From Streptomyces prunicolor NBRC 13075 (lineage in GTDB: Bacteria; Actinomycetota; Actinomycetes; Streptomycetales; Streptomycetaceae): a stretch of DNA of 64,000 nucleotides. Positions 1 through 8,000 of the stretch are shown here, in pieces (position 1 is the stretch's first letter; the number at the start of each line of letters is the position of its first letter). The notes under the pieces were generated by a model that saw nothing but the letters and a program-made list of their open reading frames with translations, had not been told where the DNA came from and ran no database searches. The stretch spans positions 1 to 64,000 of the forward strand of contig NZ_BARF01000113.1 of the NCBI RefSeq assembly GCF_000367365.1, in the 5' to 3' direction. The translations under genes and the position numbers were made by a program.

Positions 1-848
1 AGCCCCCACCGGCCCACACACACCAACTACCGCAAGTCCCCTTCTCTCTGTTCCTACTTGCAGCCACAGCCGCACACATCACCGCCCTGACGATCGCCGT
101 CCTACACCGCGACACGGCTCTCCCCACCTGGGCGGTAATCCTGTTCGCAACGGCAGGGGTGTCACTGGTGATGGCCACCGCACACTGGATCGGCGCCCTC
201 CTCGCCCACCGCACCCGGACAACCCAGGGCGCCCAAACAACACAACTAGCCACCTGGACAGAGGAAGCCGTAAGAGACGCCTGGGCCGAACGCCGCCGTA
301 TCGCAGCGGGACTGGAAACCACAGTCCTGGCCCGCACCGCAGACATGATCACGGAGGCAGAGGCAGGCCACCTGGACGAAACAGCGACCCGCGCCCGAGA
401 GGCCCTCGCAGCGATGCGCGCCCTCCTGGACGCGGTCCGAGACGCCGACGAAACAACGACCCCCGACCTACGGCCCCAACCCACCGTCCAGGCGCTCGAC
501 TTGCTCGCCCACCAGTGCAGGGCCACCGGCCGTGACGTACAGATACGCCTCACCGACCGCGTACCCGACCGCCTCCCCACCGAGGTGGACCTCGCCGCCT
601 ACCACGTCGCCGAAACCCTGCTGGCGACCGGCGACAACGACCCCGCCGTACTCGAACTCGACGCGGACGACGGTACGTTGACGATCACAGCCACCGGCGT
701 CCCGCGCGCCGCCGACCCCGCCGTACGGGCCCGCCTGACCGCACGGATCGCGCCGCTCGGCGGCACCCTGACGGCCGGGCACCCACCGGGCACGGTCCAT
801 CTCCGGCTGCCGCTCGCGGCGCCGGACGACGAGGAGAGACAACGATGA
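1..848 (+). CDS. Sensor histidine kinase-like protein, 5' end outside window, degenerate
   Basis: The reading frame is open to the window edge, so the true start lies upstream. The first ~60 visible codons encode two hydrophobic stretches separated by a short loop, followed by a helical segment and a C-terminal region laid out like a NarL-type histidine kinase. It overlaps the response regulator start by 4 nt, so the pair is co-translated. At the position of the usual dimerisation motif (E-R-x-R-I-A-x-x-L-H-D) it reads ERRRIAAGLETT, so the phospho-accepting His is replaced by Glu. The ATP-binding region also lacks a recognisable N-box, and only a GGTLTAGHPPGT-like tail remains. I infer a pseudokinase or phosphatase-type partner for the regulator downstream. 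The sensed signal is unknown. Confidence 0.75.
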   Translation, partial: PPPAHTHQLPQVPFSLFLLAATAAHITALTIAVLHRDTALPTWAVILFATAGVSLVMATAHWIGALLAHRTRTTQGAQTTQLATWTEEAVRDAWAERRRIAAGLETTVLARTADMITEAEAGHLDETATRAREALAAMRALLDAVRDADETTTPDLRPQPTVQALDLLAHQCRATGRDVQIRLTDRVPDRLPTEVDLAAYHVAETLLATGDNDPAVLELDADDGTLTITATGVPRAADPAVRARLTARIAPLGGTLTAGHPPGTVHLRLPLAAPDDEERQR

Positions 849-1537
849 GCCTCAGGGTGCTGGTCGTCGACGACCAGGGCATCGTCCGGGCGGGCTTCGC
901 CGCCGTGATCGACGCCGAGGACGACATGACGGTCGTGGGCGAGGCGGCCGACGGCGCCACCGCGGTGGTGCTGGCCGCCGAACTCGCCCCGGACGTGGTC
1001 GTGATGGACGTACGGATGCCCGAACTGGACGGTATCGCCGCCACCCGGATCATCACCGGCAAGGAGAACGCGCCGCGCGTCCTCGTGCTGACCACCTTCG
1101 ACCTGGACGCGTACGTCTTCGACGCCCTGCGCGCGGGAGCCTCCGGCTTCCTTCTCAAGGATGTGCACGCCTCCGAACTCCTGGACGGCATCCGGGTGGT
1201 GGCGAGCGGCGAGAGCGTGCTCGCCCCGTCCGCGACCCGGCGGCTGATCGGCCACTACGCGTCCGGCGCGGGCACCGGTTTCCGTTCCGCCGCCGAGAAC
1301 GGCCCGCGCGAGCTGGAGAGCCTCACCGGCAGCCAGCGCAACGTCCTCGCCCTGCTCGCCTCCGGCCTCAACAACGCGGAGATCGCGGCGGAGTTGGACA
1401 TCACCGTCGGCACCGTCAAGTCCCACGTCAACGCCCTGCTCCGCAAACTCGGCCTGCGCGACCGCGTCCAGGCAACGATCCTCGCCTACGACCTCGGCAT
1501 CACCCGGCCGAACCCGCCCGGCGCCGACCATCTCTGA
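845..1537 (+). CDS. NarL/FixJ-family response regulator
   Basis: This 230-residue protein has an N-terminal receiver domain (acidic pair D9-D10, phospho-acceptor D55 in VVVMDVRMPELDG, conserved Thr in LTTFD, Lys in LLKD). A C-terminal LuxR-type helix-turn-helix follows at about residues 158-222, with LTGSQRNVLALLASGLNN and the recognition-helix segment TVGTVKSHVNALLRKL. It should be a DNA-binding transcriptional regulator. Its ATG lies inside the end of the upstream kinase gene, so the two are translationally coupled. Because the partner kinase lacks its phospho-acceptor His, phosphorylation may come from another kinase or from small-molecule donors. Targets cannot be read from the sequence. 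Confidence 0.92.
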   Translation: MSLRVLVVDDQGIVRAGFAAVIDAEDDMTVVGEAADGATAVVLAAELAPDVVVMDVRMPELDGIAATRIITGKENAPRVLVLTTFDLDAYVFDALRAGASGFLLKDVHASELLDGIRVVASGESVLAPSATRRLIGHYASGAGTGFRSAAENGPRELESLTGSQRNVLALLASGLNNAEIAAELDITVGTVKSHVNALLRKLGLRDRVQATILAYDLGITRPNPPGADHL

Positions 1538-1600
1538 CGATCTGTCATAAACCGCGATCGACCAACAACCCTTCACTCAACGCCACTCAGGAGTACAGCC

Positions 1601-1933
1601 ATGCCCAGTACCGACGCCAACGCCGCCAGCTCCCCGCTCCACCGGCTCGGCCGGAACCTCCGCAACCCCTTCGCCCTCGGCTACCTCGCGCTCTGCGTGG
1701 CCCTGCTCGTCTGGACCGTCGTCGTGAGCGTCATGGACGACTCGGGCGAGTCCATGGCGGGCGTCGTCCCGGTCCTGGCGACCGCCCCGGGCAGTCTCGT
1801 GTTCCTCGTACTGCCGGACGGCAAGGCGATGTTCTTCGTCGCCGTCGCCATCGGCGCACTGGTGAACGCCTCGGTCATCGGCTGGTGCGTCCGCGCGCTG
1901 CGCCGCGGCAACCAGGCGGACCCGACGCGCTGA
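1601..1933 (+). CDS. Small integral membrane protein of unknown function
   Basis: A 110-residue protein with three hydrophobic segments: about residues 28-46 (LGYLALCVALLVWTVVVSV), 52-70 and 76-96. It has a short positively charged C-terminus (RRGNQ). An AGGAG-like sequence lies about 10 nt upstream of the ATG. It sits 63 nt after the response regulator gene in the same orientation, so it may be co-transcribed with the two-component pair and could be a membrane accessory to it. I do not recognise the family by name. Confidence 0.72.
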   Translation: MPSTDANAASSPLHRLGRNLRNPFALGYLALCVALLVWTVVVSVMDDSGESMAGVVPVLATAPGSLVFLVLPDGKAMFFVAVAIGALVNASVIGWCVRALRRGNQADPTR

Positions 1934-2027
1934 CCCGACCCGCTGAACCCCGGGCGGGACTAGGCTGGGGCCGCGGTGTTCGCCCTGCTTCGCATCGGGC
2001 CCAACCACCGCGTCGAAGGACTGCGGC

Positions 2028-2426
2028 ATGAGGCACGCACCCAGCACCACGCACCACCCGACCACCACCTCCGAAGAACGGCCGCTACGACCCCTACGAC
2101 CCCCGTTGACGGCCGTTCCCTCTCCCCCCGACCCGGACCTGTTGACCGAACTGGTCCAACTACGCGCCCAGAACAGTCAGTTGGCGCTCGCTCTGGAGAC
2201 CCGGGCGGTGATCGACCAGGCGCGCGGCATGGTGATGGCCCTCGCACCGTGCACCGGCGACCGGGCCTGGGACCTGCTGGTGGGCGTCTCCCAGCACTGC
2301 AACGTCAAGCTCCGGGTCGTGGCGGCGGCACTGGTCGCCACGACGGCGGACAAGGCGCTCCCGGCCGATATCCAGCGGGAGTTGCGCCGAGCACTGCGCC
2401 GCCTGCACGCGGCGGACCGGCCGTAG
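2028..2426 (+). CDS. ANTAR-domain protein
   Basis: This 132-residue protein has a disordered, Thr/Pro-rich N-terminal ~45 residues. A three-helix ANTAR-type module follows (ALETRAVIDQARGMVMALAPC, then WDLLVGVSQHCNVKLRVVAAALV). ANTAR domains bind paired stem-loops in nascent RNA and act as antiterminators. The conserved Ala/Arg-Gly pattern of the first helix (VIDQARGMVMA) is intact. No GAF sensor domain is fused, so any input must come from elsewhere. A GAAGGA ribosome-binding site lies about 7 nt before the ATG. The gene stands alone between the membrane protein gene and a truncated acetyltransferase. Confidence 0.8.
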   Translation: MRHAPSTTHHPTTTSEERPLRPLRPPLTAVPSPPDPDLLTELVQLRAQNSQLALALETRAVIDQARGMVMALAPCTGDRAWDLLVGVSQHCNVKLRVVAAALVATTADKALPADIQRELRRALRRLHAADRP

Positions 2427-2554
2427 GACGTACGGATGCCGGAGTACGTACGGATGGGGACGGCGCCGGGAGCTGTGGTTCCAACTCTCCGGTGTCTTCG
2501 TCCAGAACGGCCGACGGACGCCCCTGCTGAGTAGCCCGGCCCGCGCGACCTAAA

Positions 2555-2950
2555 CTACCCGGGTCGTTGGGTCCGGTCGTTGTGCACCAGCCCGTCCGGA
2601 TGGTCCTCCGTACGCTCACCGAGCGGAAGTACCAGTACCCGTACGGGAGTTGCGTCGTCCTCGCGCTGGATTCGCCCCACCTCCCGCCAGCCCCGGCCCT
2701 GGAGCGCGGCCAGGGTCCGCCGGGCGGACTCGTCCACCAACGTGACGCCCAGCGAGGCCTGGTGGTCGGTGAGCAGACTCTCCTGCATCCGACGGGCGAG
2801 CCCGCGCGCGTACTGGTGGGGATAGACGAGGGTCTCCAGGATCGCGAACACATACCCGGACGCGGTGAGTTGCTCCAGGTTCTGCGGCAACGGTCCGTCG
2901 AACCCCTGCCACCACGACCCGTCGCGCGGCACGGAGAAACCTGTTTGAAG
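2555..2950 (-). pseudogene. GNAT-family acetyltransferase, N-terminally truncated remnant
   Basis: On the minus strand the frame from about 2950 down to the TAG at 2555 encodes a recognisable acetyltransferase C-terminal half. It includes SGYVFAILETLVYPHQYARG, then ARRMQESLLTDHQASLGVTLVDESAR (acetyl-CoA-binding and following helix) and the final strand-helix. Upstream codons in the same frame (to 3124) look like intergenic sequence and run into the sigma factor promoter region, so the N-terminal half of the domain is missing. I read it as a decaying gene. It could instead be a short real protein with an unusual start, but no ribosome-binding site supports that. Confidence 0.5.
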
Positions 2951-3086
2951 CCGCTCCGCCCGGGCACCTGTCCGGTGTGCTTCGGACCGGAGGCACCCCC
3001 GTGGGAGCGGTGCCCTCTGCTCCCCAGAGTGCTGCGGTCCGCCGACCCCACGGTGAGTGACACCACCGAAGAGGGAGCACGCCCCC

Positions 3087-3911
3087 ATGCAGCCCGACCG
3101 CACCCCCAAGTCCCGTACCACCAAACGGACTTACGACGACTCCCCCGACACCGCCGAGGCGTTCCGCCGTATCGCCGCACTGCCGGACGGTCCGGAGCGG
3201 GCAGCGCTGTGCCAGGAGGTGGTGCGCGCCTGGATGCCGATGGCCGTACGGCTGGCCCGGCGCTTCCGGCACCGCGGCGAGTCCGCCGAGGATCTCGCCC
3301 AGGTCGCCCAACTCGGCCTGGTCAAGGCGGTGTCGCGCTTCGACCCGAGTCTCGGCAACGCCTTCCCCAGCTTCGCGATTCCGACGATCCTCGGCGAGGT
3401 GAAGCGGCACTTCCGTGACGAGCTCTGGGTCGTCCACGTCCCGCGCCGGGTGCAGGAGCTGCGTGGCCAAGTCCGGTCCGCCGACCACGAGTTGAGCGCG
3501 ACGCGGGGCGGGACGATCTCCGCCGTCCACGAGATCGCCACGCACACCGGCCTGACGGAGGCCGAAGTGCGGCTGGGCCAGGGGGCGTTGGAGGCCTACA
3601 CCGCCTGGTCCCTGGACGCCGTACCCGGGCATCCCACGGACGGCCACCCGCTGACCGACACCCTCGGCGACATCGAGCCCGACTTCGACCTGATCGTCGA
3701 CCGCGAGGCCCTGCGCCCCCTGCTGCGGGCGCTGCCGGAGCGCGAGCGCGAGATCCTCTACATGCGCTTCTTCTGCGAGATGACCCAGGCCGGCATCGGC
3801 GCACGGCTCGGCGTCTCCCAGATGCACGTCTCCCGCCTGATCACCCGCACCTGCGCCCGCCTGCACGCCCAGGTGATGGCCGAACCACGCGCGTTCAGGA
3901 AGGCGTCGTAA
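3087..3911 (+). CDS. RNA polymerase sigma factor, SigB/SigF/SigG family
   Basis: The ATG at 3087 is chosen because GAGGGAG lies 9 nt upstream; the frame is open back to 3057. The 274-residue protein has region 2 (AVRLARRFRHRGESAEDLAQVAQLGLVKAVSRFDP and the -10 recognition stretch FPSFAIPTILGEVKRHFRD), then a short region 3 (HEIATHTGLTEAEVR) and a region 4 helix-turn-helix (MTQAGIGARLGVSQMHVSRLI). This layout is that of the stress/differentiation sigma factors that Streptomyces has in large numbers and that are usually held by anti-sigma factors of the RsbW type. No anti-sigma gene is adjacent, so its regulation is trans or at the level of transcription. Its 3' end overlaps the convergent gene by 17 nt. 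Confidence 0.93.
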   Translation: MQPDRTPKSRTTKRTYDDSPDTAEAFRRIAALPDGPERAALCQEVVRAWMPMAVRLARRFRHRGESAEDLAQVAQLGLVKAVSRFDPSLGNAFPSFAIPTILGEVKRHFRDELWVVHVPRRVQELRGQVRSADHELSATRGGTISAVHEIATHTGLTEAEVRLGQGALEAYTAWSLDAVPGHPTDGHPLTDTLGDIEPDFDLIVDREALRPLLRALPEREREILYMRFFCEMTQAGIGARLGVSQMHVSRLITRTCARLHAQVMAEPRAFRKAS

Positions 3912-4389
3912 CGCCGTCGCGCATGCTCGCCGCTTCGGCGACCAGCTCACGCCCGGTCGACGTACGCAACGGGTCGCTCGCGGCGGTCATCAGCCAGGCC
4001 GCCGTGACGGGGTCCGTCTCAGGGGGTACGACGAGCAGGTCCCAGCGGCTCGTCCGGTACGACAGGAGCAGCAGCTGGTGCGGGTCCTGCTCGGCCAGGA
4101 ACCAGCCCACCTTCACGACATGCCCGTCGACCGGCACCTTGCGCGGGAAGTCGGCCGGCCAGTGCGTGGGATTCACCGTGACCCGCGTGATCCGCCCCCA
4201 CAACGGATCGAGCACGGCGACCAGCGAGGGAAGCTCCGCCCCCAGATCCCGGGACCGGGGCCACCAGGCACCGTCCAGCAGAGCGGGCGCCGAACCGAGC
4301 GGGGCCAGCGACATACGAAGCGCGAGGTCGGGTGCGGGGGCGGGTATCCCGCCCTCGGGTGTCGGCGTGATGGAAACGGGCGCAGTCAT
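3895..4389 (-). CDS. DUF5994 family protein
   Basis: A 164-residue protein whose core (LDGAWWPRSRDLGAELPSL, DPLWGRITRVTVNPTHWP, HVVKVGWFLAEQDPHQLLLL, and RWDLLVVPPETD) matches the actinobacterial DUF5994 family as I remember it. The biochemical function is unknown. The family is often found near stress sigma factors and anti-sigma genes in Streptomyces, and here it is convergent with one and overlaps it by 17 nt. The ATG at 4389 fits the family N-terminus; the frame continues to an earlier ATG at 4458. Confidence 0.75.
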   Translation of the reverse strand: MTAPVSITPTPEGGIPAPAPDLALRMSLAPLGSAPALLDGAWWPRSRDLGAELPSLVAVLDPLWGRITRVTVNPTHWPADFPRKVPVDGHVVKVGWFLAEQDPHQLLLLSYRTSRWDLLVVPPETDPVTAAWLMTAASDPLRTSTGRELVAEAASMRDGVTTPS

Positions 4390-4547
4390 GACGCGAACCC
4401 TGCTCTGGGCCGACGCGACCGGCCCGGCGTAATCAATCGCCGAAAACGACACGGGCATGGAGGCCGGTGCGCGGAATACCCTCGGTGATTTCGAGCGTAC
4501 TCCTCAGGTACTAACCGGCCGCCCGCCGTTCCCGGTACTCCGCCTGC

Positions 4548-4940
4548 TCAGGCACCGCCCCAGCCGGTCGAGTGGTCGTCCGGGTCCTCGGTCGCGTACA
4601 GGGCGGGCCCGAGGCGCGCGGCCAGGGTGTCGCCCGCGATGTGTGTCAGGGTCACCGTCCCGCCGTCGTCGTCCGACGTCAGCTCGGCGTAGTACGCCGG
4701 GGCCGCCCAGTCCATCGGACGGTGGAAGAAGAAGTCGACCGTGTCGTCCGGATACTCCTCACGAAGCAGCGGAAGCACGGTCTCCAGGTCGTTCTCCGCG
4801 CCGTACCCGCTGATCACCACGGCAACCCGCCCCAACTCCGTCCGCCACACCCGTACATGCGCCGGGCCGACCCCCTGGCGGGGCGACCACGCGCCCTCGT
4901 CACGGATCAGCCGAGCCGGATGAGCGCCCTCAACTGCCAT
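4548..4940 (-). CDS. Hypothetical protein, possibly DUF5994-like
   Basis: A soluble, acidic 130-residue protein with a mixed alpha/beta pattern: VRVWRTELGRVAVVISGYG near residue 30 and a YPDDTVDFFFHRP segment near 65. I do not recognise the family. It is on the same strand as the preceding DUF5994 gene, with a GGGGG stretch about 6-8 nt before the ATG. Its size and location suggest a related small stress protein, but this is only context. Confidence 0.55.
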   Translation of the reverse strand: MAVEGAHPARLIRDEGAWSPRQGVGPAHVRVWRTELGRVAVVISGYGAENDLETVLPLLREEYPDDTVDFFFHRPMDWAAPAYYAELTSDDDGGTVTLTHIAGDTLAARLGPALYATEDPDDHSTGWGGA

Positions 4941-5023
4941 ACAAGGCCCCCGCTTTCGACCACGTCATCATCGCGTACGACCCTCGTACTTCCGGCTTCC
5001 GGCCGAGGCACGGCCCCGTTCCG

Positions 5024-8000
5024 TCACCCGACCGCCGTGATCTGCCCGTCCGCCTCCTTCAGCCTGCCCTGGCCGAGCAGTTCGTCGATGTCGGAGTCGA
5101 GGAAGGCACGGATGTCCCGGCCCATGCGACGCCAGCCGAAGAACTCGCCGGTGTGCCGGACCAGTTCGTCCTGCGACATGCCCGGGCACTCCGCCGCGAG
5201 CTCGTACAGCGCCAACTGCCGCTCGGCCGGGGCGATATGCGCGGCCTTGCGGACGGCGTCGCCCGCTCCTGGAACGCGGGCGCCCAACTCGTCCCGGCCT
5301 GCCACGTCGAGGAACAGGCCGTCGACACTGACCTTCCCCGAGCGGACGAGACCGCGCACCACATCCCGTACGTTGTCGCGGATCCTGCTGCCCGCCCGGC
5401 CGACGCCCCACGCTTCCCGGGCACGCTGCACCAGCAGTTCCTCGTGGATGGGGCCCTCGATCCCGATGACCCTGGTCAGCAGCGTGCGCAGGGCCGGCCG
5501 AGCCTCCGGGGTGTGCAGTTCGTACGGCGAGGACACCGCCATCTCGCCCGTCTCGTACAGGGAGCTCCACGGCCGATCGGGCTCGGTGTCGACAGGAACG
5601 CGCTCATGGTCCGTAGGCGCGGGGGCAGTTGGCGGCATGCCGTGCCGCGGCTCCGAGGCGCCGGGCGGCACCGGCACGTCGGTGAGCAGCGGAAGCAGCC
5701 TGGGGTCCGAGGCGATCTTCGCTTCATCGCCCTCGGCGGTCACCGGCACGGGCGTCCGCACCGCCGCCGGTGCGGAGTCGGACATCGGCCCACGCTCGAC
5801 CGCCAGCTCGACCGCCTCACGCAGTCTCAGCTCGGCGGCGGCCCGCCCGCGGTACCAGTCGGTGCCCCAGATCCGGTGCAGCCGCCAGCCGAGCCCGGCG
5901 AGTACCTCTTCGCGCAGCCGGTCGCGGTCGCGGGCCGTCCTCGACGAGTGGTACATCGCGCCGTCGCACTCGATGCCGAGCGCGTAGGCGCCGGGGAACT
6001 CCGGATGACGCACGCCGATGTCGATGCGGTATCCGGCGACACCGACCTGCGGCTGGACGCGGTAGCCCCAGTCGCGCAGCACCTCCAGCACCGACTCCTC
6101 GAAGGGGCTGTCCGGCTCGGCGTCGGCCTGCACCACGTCCTGCGCGAGGACGGCCGGACCGTTCTCGGCGTACTCCAGATACCGCTTGAGATGCTGGACG
6201 CTCTCGTTCGGGCTGTCGGCCAGGCCACTGCCGCGGAAGGACGCGACGACCTCCATACGGAATCGCGCCCGGGTGACGGCGACGTTGAGGCGCCGCCAGC
6301 CGCCCTCCTTGTTGATGGGCCCGAAGTTCGTGCCGAACTTGCCGAGCTCGTCGGGGCCGTAGCCGATGGACATGATCATGACGTCACGCTCGTCGCCCTG
6401 GACGGATTCGAGGTTCTTGACGAAGAACCCGTCGAGCCGGTCCTCGGTGAAGCAGTGGTCCAGGTCGGGTCGGAGCAGCCGGGCCTGCTGGACGGCCTGG
6501 TCGATGGCCGCCGCCTGGGCCTGGGAGAGAGCGACGACGCCGAGGGTGCGATCGGGGCGGGTGTCGAAGTGGTGGATGACCCGCCCGGCGACGAACTCCG
6601 CCTCCTTGCGGTTGTCCCGCCGGCCGCCGCGGTCGTACACACCCTGTGCGGGGAAGAACTCGACGCCGATGTCGTTGCCGAGGTCCAGTGCTCCCGGGAA
6701 GGTCACCATCGAGTTGCCGTAGAAGGACCTGTTGCTGAAGGTGATCAGGTCCTCGTGGCGGCTGCGGTAGTGCCAGCGCAGGGACAGCTCGCGCAGCGCT
6801 CCCGCCTTGCAGGCGTGCAGCAGGGACTCGAAGGTGTCGGGGACGTCCTCGTCGTACTGATCGGAGTCGTCCTCGACCGACGAGTCGAAGAAGGAGGTCG
6901 GCGGCAGCTGCTTCTCGTCACCGGCCACGACGAGGGAATCCGCCCGGTACACGCAGTTGATGGCGTCGGCCGGGCGGACCTGTGACGCCTCGTCGAAGAT
7001 GACCACGTCGAAGTGGTAGTCCGCGGGCAGGAGTTGACTGACCGTCAGAGGACTCATCATGAAGCACGGCTTGATCAGCCGGACGACGTCACGGGTCCGG
7101 CCGAGCAGTTCCCGCACCGGCATATGACGGCGTTTCAGCTCCGCCTGCTTCTTGATCACCAGAGCCGCTCCGCCGCTGAACCGGCGTGGCCGGCGTTTGT
7201 TGCACGCCTCGATCACGGCCCCGCTCGCAGCGGCGACCAGCCGACGGTCGGCCTCCTTGAAGTCCGCCACCCGGGCGTCCAGGTCCGCGGAGCGGGTCGT
7301 GGTCAGCCGGGCGTCCGTGGCCAGGAGGTCGTCCGCCCAGCACTTCAGCACCGCCTGCTCGACGACCGCCCCCAACTGCCCGGGCAGGACGCCTCGTTCG
7401 ACAGCGCGGGCGACCAGTTCATCGACACCGTGACCCGCCAGAACGTCCAGCCCGGTGCGGTACGCCCGCCATTCCTCCGGGCCGCGCGGATCGGCCGAGA
7501 GCTCGTCGACAGCCTGCTGGGCCTGCTCGAACGTACCGAACAGAGCGAAGGACAACTGGACTTGGCGAGGCTCCTCGAAGAGCTCGTTCAGCGCGGTCGA
7601 GGACTCCGACCAGCGAGCGGCACGACGCGTCGCCGCATCGCACCAACTCGCCAACGCGCCCCGGATTCCACGAGCCAGCAGCCCCGGCATCGGATCGGCC
7701 TCGGTGCCGTCCGCGAGACGGGCGGTGAGCAGATCCCGCTCGGCAACTCCGCCGGCGAGCGCCGCGATACGGTCCGCTACGGCCAACACCGCGTCCAGGG
7801 AGGCCAGTTCGCCCTCGTCGCGGGGGACGTAGCCACCCAGAACCGTCTCGTGGCGAGCCACCAGCCGCGCGAACTCGGCCGCGGTGTTCTGCCACACCAG
7901 GGCATCGTTCAAGCGCTGCGGCAGGGTCTTGTCCCAAACGCCGGCTCGCGTAAGCCCGACGGCTGCCTCGCGGTCCTTCCGGTACGGGCCGGACATCCGC

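Noticed and set aside
5153..6985. Long open frames on the plus strand across the helicase gene (also 7013-10465 and others)
   Set aside because: They are antisense shadows of a GC-rich gene; their proteins are low-complexity Arg/Ala/Pro-rich and have no start signals.
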